From Profundicola chukchiensis (lineage in GTDB: Bacteria; Bacteroidota; Bacteroidia; Flavobacteriales; Weeksellaceae): DNA of 64,000 nt. The notes beneath the pieces are model-generated. The model did not search any database and was not told where the DNA came from. It was given only the letters and a program-made list of their open reading frames with translations. Of the stretch, positions 1 to 10,492 are shown one piece after another. The translations under genes and the position numbers were made by a program. Location: the NCBI RefSeq assembly GCF_029664245.1, contig NZ_JANAIE010000005.1:62001-126000 (forward strand). The letters run 5' to 3'. Positions within the stretch are counted from its first letter, which is position 1; each line of letters opens with the position of its first letter.

Positions 1-1
1 A

Positions 2-118
2 TTGAAGAAATTCCGTTCTATTAAACGAATTAAGGAGGCTTCTTACGACGAAATTCAAGAGGTGATTGGTAAGAGTAGGGCGGAGAAATTGGTTTCTTAT
101 TTTAAAGCGAATCCATAA
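2..118 (+). CDS. uvrC: UvrC, C-terminal end (partial)
   Basis: The frame is open from the left edge and ends with TAA at 116-118, giving the last 38 residues of a protein. The text (KRIKEAS, then EEIxxVIGKxxAEKL-type residues and a YF near the end) matches the helix-hairpin-helix tail of UvrC, the nucleotide excision repair subunit that makes both incisions around a lesion with UvrB. Only the DNA-binding HhH tail is visible; the GIY-YIG and RNase H-like nuclease domains lie outside the window. Identification rests on a short but characteristic stretch. The gene is separated from the thiamine operon by about 140 bp carrying the operon's promoter, so the two are probably not co-transcribed. Confidence 0.75.
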   Translation: MKKFRSIKRIKEASYDEIQEVIGKSRAEKLVSYFKANP

Positions 119-258
119 TTACTTCAAGATTTTTTAGTTTAAATCATATTTCTTTAGATAGATTGATAATCAATTTATTGACTTTAATTCTATGATGAAT
201 TTTAGGCTTAAAAGTGTTATGCTTAATTAGCTTAATTTATTTCTCGCAGAATATTTTA

Positions 259-266
259 TATGTTTG
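259..266 (+). promoter_or_regulatory. Promoter -7 element of the thiamine operon
   Basis: TATGTTTG fits the Bacteroidota -7 consensus TAnnTTTG. It lies about 9 bp before the predicted first helix of the TPP aptamer, where a transcript start is expected. No clear -33 TTTG is seen upstream, so recognition rests on the -7 box and its position. Confidence 0.5.
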
Positions 267-274
267 TCTCGTAA

Positions 275-356
275 ACTTTAGGGGTGTTCTAAATGTAATT
301 AGAACTGAGAAATACCCTTTGAACCTGATCTGGTTAGTACCAGCGAAGGGAAAAGT
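275..356 (+). promoter_or_regulatory. TPP (THI-box) riboswitch aptamer
   Basis: The region contains the hallmark thi-box segments in order: GGGGTG near 281, CTGAGA near 304, ACCCTTTGAACCTGATCTGG from about 313 and the GTTAGTACCAGCGAAGGGA segment ending near 351. ACTTT (275-279) can pair with AAAGT (352-356) as the closing P1 helix. It lies 120 bp upstream of thiS, the first gene of the thiamine operon, so it should lower expression when thiamine pyrophosphate is abundant. The match to the known consensus is very strong. Confidence 0.96.
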
Positions 357-405
357 GAAATGCGTTTGCGCATTCTTTTCATTTGTGTATGGCGGTTGCC
401 AACAC
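351..405 (+). promoter_or_regulatory. Probable riboswitch expression platform (two hairpins)
   Basis: Directly after the aptamer, AATGCG (359-364) pairs with CGCATT (369-374) around a TTTG loop. The stem can be extended by AAAAG (351-355) with CTTTT (375-379), which would use the same bases as the 3' side of the P1 helix. A second hairpin follows: GTGT-A-TGGC / GCCA-ACAC (385-405). The first hairpin and P1 are therefore mutually exclusive, as expected of a switch. Whether it ends transcription (the T-tract is weak) or acts later is inferred, not seen. Confidence 0.5.
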
Positions 406-475
406 ACTTCAAAAATTGTATTTCCCTCAATAGCCTTTTTAGAGTTTACAGAATATTTAAAAATATTGCTGTACA

Positions 476-679
476 ATGATTAAAATTAAGGTTAACGACA
501 AATCACTCGAAATCGAAAAGGATTTCACCATTCAACAACTTCTTTCAAAAATTGGCTCTCCGCAAGACGGTATTGCTGTGGCCATCAATGATTCCATTGT
601 TTTTAAACATTTGTGGAGCAGTCAGACTTTGGTTGAAAATGATAAAATCTTAATCATTCAAGCAACCCAAGGAGGATAA
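476..679 (+). CDS. thiS: ThiS, sulfur-carrier protein for thiazole synthesis
   Basis: A 67-residue beta-grasp protein ending in Gly-Gly (TQGG). ThiS is adenylylated at the C-terminal Gly by ThiF and then carries sulfur as a thiocarboxylate to ThiG for the thiazole ring of thiamine. The length and the terminal GG are typical. It is the first gene after the TPP riboswitch and precedes thiC by 36 bp, so it is the leading gene of the operon. There is no Shine-Dalgarno sequence before the ATG, as is usual in this phylum. Confidence 0.95.
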   Translation: MIKIKVNDKSLEIEKDFTIQQLLSKIGSPQDGIAVAINDSIVFKHLWSSQTLVENDKILIIQATQGG

Positions 680-682
680 TAA

Positions 683-2575
<1,893 letters not shown>

Positions 2576-2578
2576 TAC

Positions 2579-3166
2579 ATGCTTATCCTAATTTCTCCAG
2601 AGAAAGACTTAAAAAATGAAATAAGTATTCTAAATCAGCTGTTTGAGGCTGGTTTAGAGTGCTTTCATTTGAGAAAACCGACTTATAGCAAAGAGGAAAT
2701 GGTGGCTTATTTACAACAAATAGATGCTAAGTTTCATAACAGAATCGTGCTTCATTCTTTTCATGAATTAGTCAATACGTTTAATGTTAGAGGCATTCAT
2801 TTTTCTGAAAGTTTGAGAGTTCAGTATATCGATCATCCAAGTAAGTATTTTATGGATTTAAACATGTTTGGAAAGTCTATTAGTTCTTCTTTTCATGAAA
2901 TTAAAGACATAGAAAACTGTTATTTTGAGTTCGATTATCACTTTTTAAGTCCTGTTTTCAATTCAATTTCTAAGGAGAATTATCAAGGGAGACATTTTGA
3001 TGTAAATAAAGTTGATAAGGATATTATAGCCTTAGGCGGAATGACATCAGAAAGTATAAACCAAATAAAAGATTTAGGATTTAAAGGAGCAGCAGTTTTA
3101 GGAAGCCTTTGGAACGCTGAAAATCCAGTGGAATATTTTAAAATTTTAAAAACCAATTTTGGATAA
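2579..3166 (+). CDS. ThiE/TenI-family protein (probable thiazole tautomerase-like)
   Basis: A 195-residue TIM-barrel protein related to thiamine phosphate synthase. It keeps family landmarks (HLRKP near residue 31, SPVFNS, ALGGM, AAVLGSLW) but the ThiE-type IINDY and GVHLG region is replaced by LHSFHEL and GIHFSE. A canonical ThiE is encoded two genes downstream, so this copy is more likely a TenI-like protein; TenI aromatises the thiazole carboxylate phosphate in Bacillus. That role is an inference from divergence and operon position. It starts 3 bp after thiC and its last 8 bp overlap thiD. Confidence 0.7.
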   Translation: MLILISPEKDLKNEISILNQLFEAGLECFHLRKPTYSKEEMVAYLQQIDAKFHNRIVLHSFHELVNTFNVRGIHFSESLRVQYIDHPSKYFMDLNMFGKSISSSFHEIKDIENCYFEFDYHFLSPVFNSISKENYQGRHFDVNKVDKDIIALGGMTSESINQIKDLGFKGAAVLGSLWNAENPVEYFKILKTNFG

Positions 3167-3929
3167 GCTAACCTATGTATTAAGTATTGCTGGCCACGAT
3201 CCTAGTGCGGGAGCAGGACTGACTTCAGATCTTAAAACCATGGGAAATCATGGCGTTTATGGTCTTTCAGTTTGCACGGCTCTAACGATTCAAAATGATG
3301 TGGATTTTGTGAAATGTCATTGGATTCCCATCGAGCAGATTTTGGAACAGATAGAAATTGAGTTCAAGCGTTTTGATATTTCTGTTGTTAAAATCGGAAT
3401 CGTAGAATCATTGGAAAACTTAAAGCTCATTCTGCTTAAGTTAAAAGAGTTAAATCCAAACATAAAAGTTGTTCTAGATCCCATTTTAAAAGCTAGTGCT
3501 GGTTTTGATTTTCATAGCAATGAAGTTCAAAAGGCATGGATGGATATTTGGAAACAGTGTTTTATTGTTACGCCCAACTTCGATGAGATTCAACAATTGA
3601 ACTCAAAGGCAGATTGGAAGTCAAATTTGAAGGAAATAAATCAATTCACTCATGTGTATTTAAAAGGTGGGCACAGAAACGACAAGTTAGGCTGGGATGA
3701 GGTTTACTTAAAATCTGGAGAACAAATTTCTATCGCTCCTAAAGTAAATTCAGTTTACCAAAAACACGGTAGCGGATGTGTTTTTTCCTCAGCTTTAGCG
3801 AGCAATTTAGCTTTAGGCTTTGATTTAGAATCAGCATGCAGAAACGCCAAATATTACACAGAACAGTTTTTAAACTCTCATCCATCGTTGTTGGGAGTTC
3901 ATTTAAACATAAAAAAACATGATCAGTAA
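3159..3929 (+). CDS. thiD: ThiD, hydroxymethylpyrimidine (phosphate) kinase
   Basis: A 256-residue ribokinase-fold enzyme that phosphorylates hydroxymethylpyrimidine and its phosphate to the pyrophosphate used by ThiE. The N-terminal SIAGHDPSAGAGL is the family signature, and KHGSGCVFSSALA near the C-terminus is the anion-hole and catalytic region; most homologues have GTGC there. The start is TTG, overlapping the end of the previous gene by 8 bp; the next ATG would remove the substrate-binding signature, so TTG is preferred. The 3' end overlaps thiE by 11 bp, pointing to translational coupling. Confidence 0.94.
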   Translation: MDKLTYVLSIAGHDPSAGAGLTSDLKTMGNHGVYGLSVCTALTIQNDVDFVKCHWIPIEQILEQIEIEFKRFDISVVKIGIVESLENLKLILLKLKELNPNIKVVLDPILKASAGFDFHSNEVQKAWMDIWKQCFIVTPNFDEIQQLNSKADWKSNLKEINQFTHVYLKGGHRNDKLGWDEVYLKSGEQISIAPKVNSVYQKHGSGCVFSSALASNLALGFDLESACRNAKYYTEQFLNSHPSLLGVHLNIKKHDQ

Positions 3930-4566
3930 ATTACATTATATATCTCAGGGGAAAACTCCTCTAGAGCACTTAGAAAATATAGAAAAAGCCTGTCTTCACG
4001 GAGCAGATTGGATTCAACTTAGATTGAAGAATTTGGATGAAGAAAGTATTTTAAGCACAGCAAAAAAAGCTCGTGAAATCACATCAGCTCATCAAGTGAA
4101 GTTAATAATCAATGACTATTGCAAAGTGGCGAAACAAGTAGAAGCGGATGGAGTTCACCTAGGAAAAACGGACACTTGTCCTGCGATGGCTCGTAAAGAA
4201 TTACTTGATTGGCAAATCATCGGTGGAACAGCAAACACACTTGAAGATTGCAAAGCATTGGTGGAAAAGCAAGTCGATTACATCGGGTTAGGACCGTTTC
4301 GATTTACCACGACGAAGGACAATTTAAGTCCCATTTTAGGATTGGAAGGTTACACTCAAATCTTAGACAACTTAAACTCTAATATTCCTGTGATTGCCAT
4401 CGGTGGAATAACCTTAACCGATGTTGTAGATATTTTGAAAACCAAAGTGTATGGCGTCGCTGTTTCAGGTGAAATTACTTCGGACTTTAATACAATTTCA
4501 GCATTTCAAGAGCAATTAAAAACTTCTAAACTGGCTAACCTTTTAAAACAGAACCAACATGTATAA
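3919..4566 (+). CDS. thiE: ThiE, thiamine phosphate synthase
   Basis: A 215-residue TIM-barrel enzyme that joins HMP pyrophosphate to thiazole phosphate to give thiamine phosphate. The canonical ThiE motifs are present in order: [48 protein letters not shown] and AIGGIT. This is the true synthase, in contrast to the divergent paralogue at 2579-3166. It overlaps thiD by 11 bp and thiG by 8 bp inside the thiamine operon. Confidence 0.95.
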   Translation: MISKLHYISQGKTPLEHLENIEKACLHGADWIQLRLKNLDEESILSTAKKAREITSAHQVKLIINDYCKVAKQVEADGVHLGKTDTCPAMARKELLDWQIIGGTANTLEDCKALVEKQVDYIGLGPFRFTTTKDNLSPILGLEGYTQILDNLNSNIPVIAIGGITLTDVVDILKTKVYGVAVSGEITSDFNTISAFQEQLKTSKLANLLKQNQHV

Positions 4567-5341
4567 AGAAAATGATAATCTAACCATTGCTGATAAAACG
4601 TTTAATTCACGACTTTTTACGGGAACTGGAAAATTCAGTAGTTCTAAATTAATGGAAGAGGCAATTTTGGCTTCTGAAAGTGAATTAGTGACCGTCGCGT
4701 TAAAAAGAGTAGAACTTGAAAATGAGTCAGACGATATTTTGGTTCATTTAAAACAGAATCATATTCATTTATTACCGAATACTTCTGGTGTTAGAACCGC
4801 GAAAGAAGCTATTTTTGCCGCTCAATTAGCCCGTGAAGCTTTAGGAACGAATTGGATTAAATTAGAAATTCATCCGGATCCTAAATACTTATTACCCGAT
4901 CCTATTGAAACTTTGAAAGCTGCTGAAGAGCTAGTGAAATTAGGCTTTGTTGTGATGCCATACATTCACGCCGATCCAGTTTTGTGTAAACGATTGGAAG
5001 ATGTCGGAACGCAATGTGTGATGCCTTTGGGAGCACCGATCGGGAGTAATAAAGGAATTAAAACCAAGGAGTTTTTAGAAATAATCATAGAGCAATCTAA
5101 TGTTCCGGTGATTGTAGACGCAGGAATTGGAGCGCCTTCGCATGCGGCTTATGCCATGGAGTTAGGTGCTGATGCCGTTTTGGTGAATACCGCCATTGCT
5201 GTTTCTCAGAATCCTGTGCAAATGGGATTGGCCTTTAAACTCGCTGTAGAAGCAGGGCGAATGGCTTTTCAGTCTAAATTAGCTCCTGTAAGAAAATATG
5301 CCGAAGCTAGTAGTCCTTTAACCGCCTTTCTTCATGAGTAG
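4559..5341 (+). CDS. thiG: ThiG, thiazole synthase
   Basis: The 260-residue TIM-barrel enzyme condenses deoxyxylulose 5-phosphate, dehydroglycine and ThiS-bound sulfur into the thiazole. Visible landmarks are FTGTGKF (residues 20-26), LPNTSG (72-77), the Schiff-base lysine in IKLEIHPD (about Lys101), MPLGAPIGS and [12 protein letters not shown]. Dehydroglycine would come from the ThiH encoded directly downstream, with which it overlaps by 8 bp. Length and motifs are complete. Confidence 0.97.
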   Translation: MYKENDNLTIADKTFNSRLFTGTGKFSSSKLMEEAILASESELVTVALKRVELENESDDILVHLKQNHIHLLPNTSGVRTAKEAIFAAQLAREALGTNWIKLEIHPDPKYLLPDPIETLKAAEELVKLGFVVMPYIHADPVLCKRLEDVGTQCVMPLGAPIGSNKGIKTKEFLEIIIEQSNVPVIVDAGIGAPSHAAYAMELGADAVLVNTAIAVSQNPVQMGLAFKLAVEAGRMAFQSKLAPVRKYAEASSPLTAFLHE

Positions 5342-6443
5342 TTTTCGCAAAACATTTGAGTTGTACAATTGGGACGACATCCAAACTGAGATTTACCAAG
5401 TGACCGAACAGGATGTTGAAAGAGTTTTAGCTAAGGATAAAATCGATTTAGAGGATTTTAAAATCTTAATTTCTCCTGCTGCTAAGCCGTTTTTGGAAGA
5501 AATGGCAAAGCGTAGTTATGCAATCACCAAGAAGCGTTTTGGAAATACAATTCAAATGTATATTCCGATGTATTTATCGAATGAATGTCAGAATATTTGC
5601 ACCTATTGTGGCTTTAGTTTGACGAATTTAATCACTAGAAAAACGCTGTCAGATCAAGAAATTTTGGATGAGGTGGCTTACATCAAAAAACAAGGCTATG
5701 ATCATATTTTATTGGTAACGGGTGAAGCTAATAAAACCGTCGGTGTGGAATATTTAAAGAATGCGATTAAGCTAATTCGTGAGCATTTTTCTAATATTAG
5801 TATTGAAGTTCAACCTTTGAATCAGGAGGAATATGAAGTCTTGATTAAAGAAGGATTGTATGCGGTGTTGGTGTATCAGGAAACTTATCACGAAGCGGCC
5901 TATAAAATGCATCATCCTAAAGGGAAAAAGTCGAATTTCAATTATAGACTAGATACGCCCGATCGATTGGGGAAAGCCGGAATTCATAAAATTGGTTTAG
6001 GTGCTTTATTTGGTTTGGAAGATTGGCGAGTGGATAGTTTTTACACAGCACTTCATTTAAAATATCTTCAAAAAACCTATTGGAAAACCAAGTATTCTAT
6101 CTCCTTTCCGCGCCTGCGACCACATGAAGGTGATGTGCAACCCAAAGTAGAAATGACCGATTCTGATTTAGTGCAATTGATTTGTGCTTATCGTTTATTA
6201 GACGAGGATGTGGAGCTATCAATTTCTACCCGCGAATCTGAAAAGTTCAGAAATAACATCATCAATCTCGGGATTACGTCTATGAGTGCCGCCTCTAAAA
6301 CCAATCCTGGTGGTTATTCCGTGGATGAACAATCATTAGAGCAGTTTGAGATTTCAGATGAAAGAAGCACAGAAGAAATTAAAAAAATGATTCAATCTCA
6401 AGGCTATGAAGTGGTTTGGAAAGATTGGGAGAAATGTTTTTAA
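5334..6443 (+). CDS. thiH: ThiH, tyrosine lyase (radical SAM)
   Basis: A 369-residue radical SAM enzyme that cleaves tyrosine to dehydroglycine and p-cresol, supplying the C-N unit for ThiG. The [4Fe-4S] motif CQNICTYC (Cys85, Cys89, Cys92) is intact, followed by the ThiH-type [11 protein letters not shown] and EVQPL segments. Having ThiH rather than the oxidase ThiO means this pathway does not need oxygen at this step (family knowledge). It overlaps thiG by 8 bp and precedes the thiF fusion by 12 bp. Confidence 0.97.
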   Translation: MSSFRKTFELYNWDDIQTEIYQVTEQDVERVLAKDKIDLEDFKILISPAAKPFLEEMAKRSYAITKKRFGNTIQMYIPMYLSNECQNICTYCGFSLTNLITRKTLSDQEILDEVAYIKKQGYDHILLVTGEANKTVGVEYLKNAIKLIREHFSNISIEVQPLNQEEYEVLIKEGLYAVLVYQETYHEAAYKMHHPKGKKSNFNYRLDTPDRLGKAGIHKIGLGALFGLEDWRVDSFYTALHLKYLQKTYWKTKYSISFPRLRPHEGDVQPKVEMTDSDLVQLICAYRLLDEDVELSISTRESEKFRNNIINLGITSMSAASKTNPGGYSVDEQSLEQFEISDERSTEEIKKMIQSQGYEVVWKDWEKCF

Positions 6444-6455
6444 AATCGATTTAAA

Positions 6456-7538
6456 ATGAATTTAACTGCGGAGGAGAGAAAACAATACAGCCGACATTTA
6501 CTTCTAAATGAAGTGGGTGAAGAAGGTCAAATAAAACTTAAAAAAGCGAAAGTTTTAGTGATTGGAGCTGGTGGTTTGAGCACACCGGTTTTGCAATATC
6601 TAACTGCTGCTGGCGTGGGAAGAATAGGTGTGATTGATGACGATGTGGTGGATGAAACCAATTTGCAACGGCAGGTTTTATTTACACAGCAAGATAAAGG
6701 GAAATCAAAAGTGGAATCAGCTGTACAGAAATTAAAACAACTGAATCCGTTTGTCGGATTTGATGTGTATAAGGAGCGTTTATCAAAAGAAAATGTTTTC
6801 AATGTTTTTGAGCTTTATGGGATTATAGTAGATGGAACCGATAATTTCCCGACACGCTATTTAATCAATGACGCTGCAGTTTTGCTCGATAAAATCGTAG
6901 TTTTTGGTTCAATTTTTAAGTTTGATGGACAAGTGTCTGTTTTTAATTATAAAAATGGACCAACCTATCGCTGTATTTATCCAACACCTCCGAGTCCCAA
7001 CGCTGTTCCGAACTGTTCGGATGTAGGAGTTTTAGGTATTCTTCCAGGAATTATTGGCAGTTTTCAAGCCAATGAAGTTCTTAAAATAATTCTTGGAATA
7101 GGTGAGGTGCTTTCTGGTAAATTACTTCAGTTTGATGCGCTTTCCATGAGACAAAGCATGTTGACTTTTAAGAAAAATCCAAGCATTCAGATTACAGACT
7201 TAAGTGAAGACTATCAAGGATTTTGTGGTTTAGTAGAAATAGCTGAGGTGAATTTTAATGAATTCAAAGCTAATGCTTCAGCTTATCAGGTTTTAGACGT
7301 AAGAACGGCTAAGGAATACCAAGAGTTTTCTATCGCCGGTTTGAATATTCCATTAGATGAATTAACGGAAAGACTTTCAGAAATCCCAACGGATAAAAAA
7401 CTCCTAGTAGTTTGTAAATCCGGGATGAGGAGTAGGAAGGCTATTCAGCTTCTAAAGAAGTCCTCATTTGATTTTCAGTTGTATAATTTAAAAGGTGGAT
7501 TAGACTCAATTAAATCTTATAACCAAATCCCGCTATAA
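6456..7538 (+). CDS. thiF: ThiF/MoeB-like adenylyltransferase fused to rhodanese domain
   Basis: A 360-residue two-domain protein. Residues 1-250 form an E1-like domain: nucleotide motif VIGAGGLS (35-42), DDDVVDETNLQRQ (61-73), VDGTDNFPTRY and a candidate catalytic Cys187. Residues about 265-360 form a rhodanese domain with active-site loop CKSGMRS (Cys320). It should adenylylate the C-terminal glycine of ThiS, and the rhodanese domain can deliver persulfide sulfur. The usual two CxxC zinc pairs are not intact: the first reads TYRC (170-173) and the second region has only GFCG (256-259). Operon position makes ThiS the likely substrate, though a MoeB-type role cannot be excluded. Its 3' end overlaps the convergent dehydrogenase gene by 29 bp. 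Confidence 0.9.
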   Translation: MNLTAEERKQYSRHLLLNEVGEEGQIKLKKAKVLVIGAGGLSTPVLQYLTAAGVGRIGVIDDDVVDETNLQRQVLFTQQDKGKSKVESAVQKLKQLNPFVGFDVYKERLSKENVFNVFELYGIIVDGTDNFPTRYLINDAAVLLDKIVVFGSIFKFDGQVSVFNYKNGPTYRCIYPTPPSPNAVPNCSDVGVLGILPGIIGSFQANEVLKIILGIGEVLSGKLLQFDALSMRQSMLTFKKNPSIQITDLSEDYQGFCGLVEIAEVNFNEFKANASAYQVLDVRTAKEYQEFSIAGLNIPLDELTERLSEIPTDKKLLVVCKSGMRSRKAIQLLKKSSFDFQLYNLKGGLDSIKSYNQIPL

Positions 7539-8454
7539 TTTTATCGGCAATCACCTCGGCTAATTTTACCTTGCTTTCGTGTGTCCAGCCGGCGATATGC
7601 GGTGTTAATATAACATTTTTAGACTCGATTAAATACTGCATTTCATCGGGCATATTTTCTTTATGCAAATTCTCGAAAGAAGCTTTTTCGAATTCTAAAA
7701 CATCTAATCCAGCAGCTTTGATTTTACCTGATTTTAAGGCATCTACTAAATCCACGGTCACCACAGATTTTCCCCGAGCCGTATTTACAAAATAGAAAGG
7801 CTTTTTGAATTTAGAAATATAATCTTTGTTAATCAGTCCAATCGTATCCTCAGTTTGTGGAATATGAAGACTTAAAACATCAGCTTTTTCAAAAACTTCA
7901 CCCATGGTTGTTTGTCGACAATTCTCATCACCCACACCGTCTTTAATGTCATAACAAATTACATTAGCACCAAAGCCTTTTAATCTTAGCGCAAATGCTT
8001 TTCCCATGTTTCCATAGCCAATTAAAGCAACCGTTCTGCCTTTGATTTCTTCGCCACGATTTTCTTCTCTATACCAAAAACCATCGCGCACTTCTTGGTC
8101 AGCAATACCAAATCTATTCATGATAGAAAGCAACATTCCCAAAGCATGTTCTCCCACAGCATCACGGTTTCCTTCAGGGGCATTGTATAATTCAATGCCT
8201 AAAGAATCAGCATATTCTGTGTCTATATTTTCCAGTCCAGCGCCGACACGACCAATGAATTTTAAATTAGTGGCTTTATCCAAAAATTGTTTGTCAATCG
8301 GAAAGCGACTTCTGATCACCATTCCATCGAATTCGTGAATTTTAGTTTCAATTTCATCTTTGGTGGAGGTGTAATCTTCGCTGATTTCAAACCCAGTATC
8401 TTTCAGCTTATTATTAAGGATATCGTGATTTTTATCTATTAAAAGGACTTTCAT
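7510..8454 (-). CDS. D-isomer-specific 2-hydroxyacid dehydrogenase (phosphoglycerate dehydrogenase-like)
   Basis: A 314-residue NAD-dependent dehydrogenase. The Rossmann motif is VALIGYGNMGKAFA (about residues 147-160), and catalytic elements include GRVGAGLENID, NTARGKS with the active arginine, and PHIAGWTHES with the catalytic histidine. It resembles short phosphoglycerate dehydrogenases lacking the C-terminal ACT domain, so a role in serine synthesis is possible, but other 2-hydroxyacid substrates cannot be excluded. It starts 3 bp after the TlpA-like gene, so the two form an operon. Its 3' end overlaps thiF on the other strand. Confidence 0.88.
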   Translation of the reverse strand: MKVLLIDKNHDILNNKLKDTGFEISEDYTSTKDEIETKIHEFDGMVIRSRFPIDKQFLDKATNLKFIGRVGAGLENIDTEYADSLGIELYNAPEGNRDAVGEHALGMLLSIMNRFGIADQEVRDGFWYREENRGEEIKGRTVALIGYGNMGKAFALRLKGFGANVICYDIKDGVGDENCRQTTMGEVFEKADVLSLHIPQTEDTIGLINKDYISKFKKPFYFVNTARGKSVVTVDLVDALKSGKIKAAGLDVLEFEKASFENLHKENMPDEMQYLIESKNVILTPHIAGWTHESKVKLAEVIADKIIAGFGYKI

Positions 8455-8457
8455 GAT

Positions 8458-9018
8458 TTATTCTGCAATTAATTCATCTAATTTTTCTCTAAAGCTGTCA
8501 GCATTCCATTTGGCAACACCAACTTTATCGATTACAATTTTACCTTTTTTGTCAATAACATAAGTGGTCGGTAATTGTCTGTAATTCAAAGATTCGTTAG
8601 GTTCTACTAATCTATAATAAGGTAGGTTGAAATTTCTTTTCTCTTCAAATTTATTAACTAAATCCCACTCATCTTGTGTAATGAAAAAGAAATTAACTTT
8701 ATCCTTATAATCAGCGTGTAATTCTCCAAAATCTGGCATTTCTGCAATACATGGCGGACACCAGGTCGCCCAAAAGTTTAAAATAATCACTTCATTTTCG
8801 TAATCAATCATATTGATTTGTTCACCCTTAGCATTTTCAATTCGGAGATTGTAATTCTCTAAAGTTTGCTGTTTATCCTCATCAATAGTGGTGGGAGAAA
8901 ATGAAATCATTCGTTGAATAAACACTTGAATGGGCTGTCTTGTTTGTGGTAATAACATTAAAAGCAAGAACAATCCAATTAGGATGTCCGACCAACGTTT
9001 TCGTAGGAAATTTTTCAT
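8458..9018 (-). CDS. TlpA/ResA-type membrane-anchored thiol-disulfide oxidoreductase
   Basis: The 186-residue protein has an N-terminal membrane segment (residues about 11-24) followed by a thioredoxin fold with active site WCPPC (86-90) in the usual NFWATWCPPCIAEMP setting, and a cis-proline region LPTTYVI. Such proteins sit on the outer face of the cytoplasmic membrane and reduce disulfides, for example in cytochrome c maturation. The partner is not evident here. It is the first gene of a two-gene operon with the hydroxyacid dehydrogenase; a TAACTTTG promoter element lies about 17 bp upstream. Confidence 0.9.
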   Translation of the reverse strand: MKNFLRKRWSDILIGLFLLLMLLPQTRQPIQVFIQRMISFSPTTIDEDKQQTLENYNLRIENAKGEQINMIDYENEVIILNFWATWCPPCIAEMPDFGELHADYKDKVNFFFITQDEWDLVNKFEEKRNFNLPYYRLVEPNESLNYRQLPTTYVIDKKGKIVIDKVGVAKWNADSFREKLDELIAE

Positions 9019-9034
9019 CTATCTAAGTTAAATA

Positions 9035-9042
9035 CAAAGTTA
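9035..9042 (-). promoter_or_regulatory. Promoter -7 element for the TlpA/dehydrogenase operon
   Basis: On the minus strand the sequence reads TAACTTTG, an exact TAnnTTTG match ending 16 bp before the ATG of the TlpA-like gene. No -33 TTTG was seen at the expected distance. Confidence 0.5.
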
Positions 9043-9196
9043 ATAAACTTTTAAAGCAATTATCGTTCTCAAGTGATATCATGGAATGATTAAAAAATAC
9101 TTAAATGTTTAAAAACACCATCTTAATCTGGATATTACTTCAATGATTTTATATATATTCGCAACTTAAACCAAAAATTATTAACTCATTAATACC

Positions 9197-9694
9197 ATGA
9201 GCGGTACAATTAAATTCTTCCATCCGGAAGAAACTTTCACTTATACTATCGAAAAGTCATTTTGTAAGGTAGTTTATCTAAAAGGACAACATTGTTTAAT
9301 CTTAGAAATTGAATCAACAGAAGACATTGAGCATTTAGAAGAAGATTCTTTGCAGAATGAGTTTCCAAAAGTGATTTTAAATATTGACGACTTCCCAATT
9401 AATGCTCAAGATAGAAAGCATTTGGTAGGGGAAACTGTCGAAATACCAGAGGGAACAGTTGAAATTACGGATGAAGAAGGAGAACTTGATGAAGTTTTTT
9501 ACACCAATCTTATGGTGAATGAAGATGATTTAGAAATTAATAACAACGTTCTAAAGTTTTCTCAAGACAAAAACGGAACTTTAAAAGTTCATTGGACGGG
9601 AGAGGTGATTGATTTCACAGATTATTCAGATGATAATCTTGGCTTCGAAATTGATTGTAGTTTCGTCAATAAAAAAATTATTGTAGCAGACTAA
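9197..9694 (+). CDS. Conserved protein of unknown function
   Basis: A 165-residue soluble, acidic protein that I do not recognise. It has no signal peptide or membrane segment, and predicted strands alternate with acidic stretches (IEIESTEDIEHLEED, TDEEGELDEV). A candidate -7 box of the weaker TAnnTTCG form (TATATTCG) lies near 9154-9161. It precedes dapF by 21 bp and may be co-transcribed with dapF and mltG, but nothing in the sequence ties it to cell-wall synthesis. Codon usage and length support a real gene. Confidence 0.75.
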   Translation: MSGTIKFFHPEETFTYTIEKSFCKVVYLKGQHCLILEIESTEDIEHLEEDSLQNEFPKVILNIDDFPINAQDRKHLVGETVEIPEGTVEITDEEGELDEVFYTNLMVNEDDLEINNNVLKFSQDKNGTLKVHWTGEVIDFTDYSDDNLGFEIDCSFVNKKIIVAD

Positions 9695-9715
9695 TTTCAA
9701 TTTAAAATAAAAATT

Positions 9716-10483
9716 TTGCAGACATTTTATAAGTACCAAGGCACGGGCAACGATTTTATTATGATCGATGACCGCAAACAGAAATTCCCTATAGATCAGG
9801 AAATTATTGAGAAATTATGTGATCGTAGATTTGGAATTGGAGCTGATGGACTGATTTTACTTCAAGAAAAAGACGGAATTTACCAAATGGTTTATTTCAA
9901 CTCCGACGGAAATCGCAGTACTATGTGTGGCAACGGAGGTAGATGCTTTATTAGGTTTATGTCTGATCTTAAGTTAATAAAGGATAAAGTGACTTTTCAA
10001 GCGGTAGATGGTCTGCATAGTGGCGAAATTCTAGATCCCTTTGTTAAACTTCAAATGCAAGATGTAGATGAGGTTAAATTTGAGGATTCTTATACTTTCA
10101 TGGATACTGGTTCTCCTCATCATATTGTTTATTTAGATAGTCTATATGATTTGGATGTAAAGAAAGAAGGAGCAAAAATCCGTTATTCAGAGCTTTATCC
10201 AGAAGGAACGAATGTGAATTTTGTTCAACAACTTTCTCCCAATCGCATCGAGGTGAGAACCTACGAAAGAGGCGTAGAGGATGAGACATTAAGCTGTGGA
10301 ACTGGTGTTACAGCAGCAGCTATTTCGTTGGTAGCACTAGAAAAGTCTCAAATGACCGACATCAACGTTAAAACTAAAGGTGGAAACTTAAAAGTGAATT
10401 TCCTACAGCAAGGAGATAGCTACACCGATATTGAATTAATTGGACCTGCTGACTTTGTTTTCAAAGGGAAAATTAAAATTTAA
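9716..10483 (+). CDS. dapF: DapF, diaminopimelate epimerase
   Basis: A 255-residue enzyme that converts LL- to meso-diaminopimelate for lysine and peptidoglycan synthesis. Both active-site cysteines are present, in CGNGGRC near residue 72 and in ETLSCGTGVTA near residue 196, and the N-terminal KYQGTGNDF is the family signature. The start is TTG, the only start that keeps this N-terminal motif. It is followed 9 bp later by mltG, so two peptidoglycan functions share a transcript. Confidence 0.96.
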   Translation: MQTFYKYQGTGNDFIMIDDRKQKFPIDQEIIEKLCDRRFGIGADGLILLQEKDGIYQMVYFNSDGNRSTMCGNGGRCFIRFMSDLKLIKDKVTFQAVDGLHSGEILDPFVKLQMQDVDEVKFEDSYTFMDTGSPHHIVYLDSLYDLDVKKEGAKIRYSELYPEGTNVNFVQQLSPNRIEVRTYERGVEDETLSCGTGVTAAAISLVALEKSQMTDINVKTKGGNLKVNFLQQGDSYTDIELIGPADFVFKGKIKI

Positions 10484-10492
10484 AAATTATTT

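Noticed and set aside
214-483. 89-codon ORF upstream of thiS
   Set aside because: It runs through the TPP aptamer and its composition is that of translated non-coding RNA.
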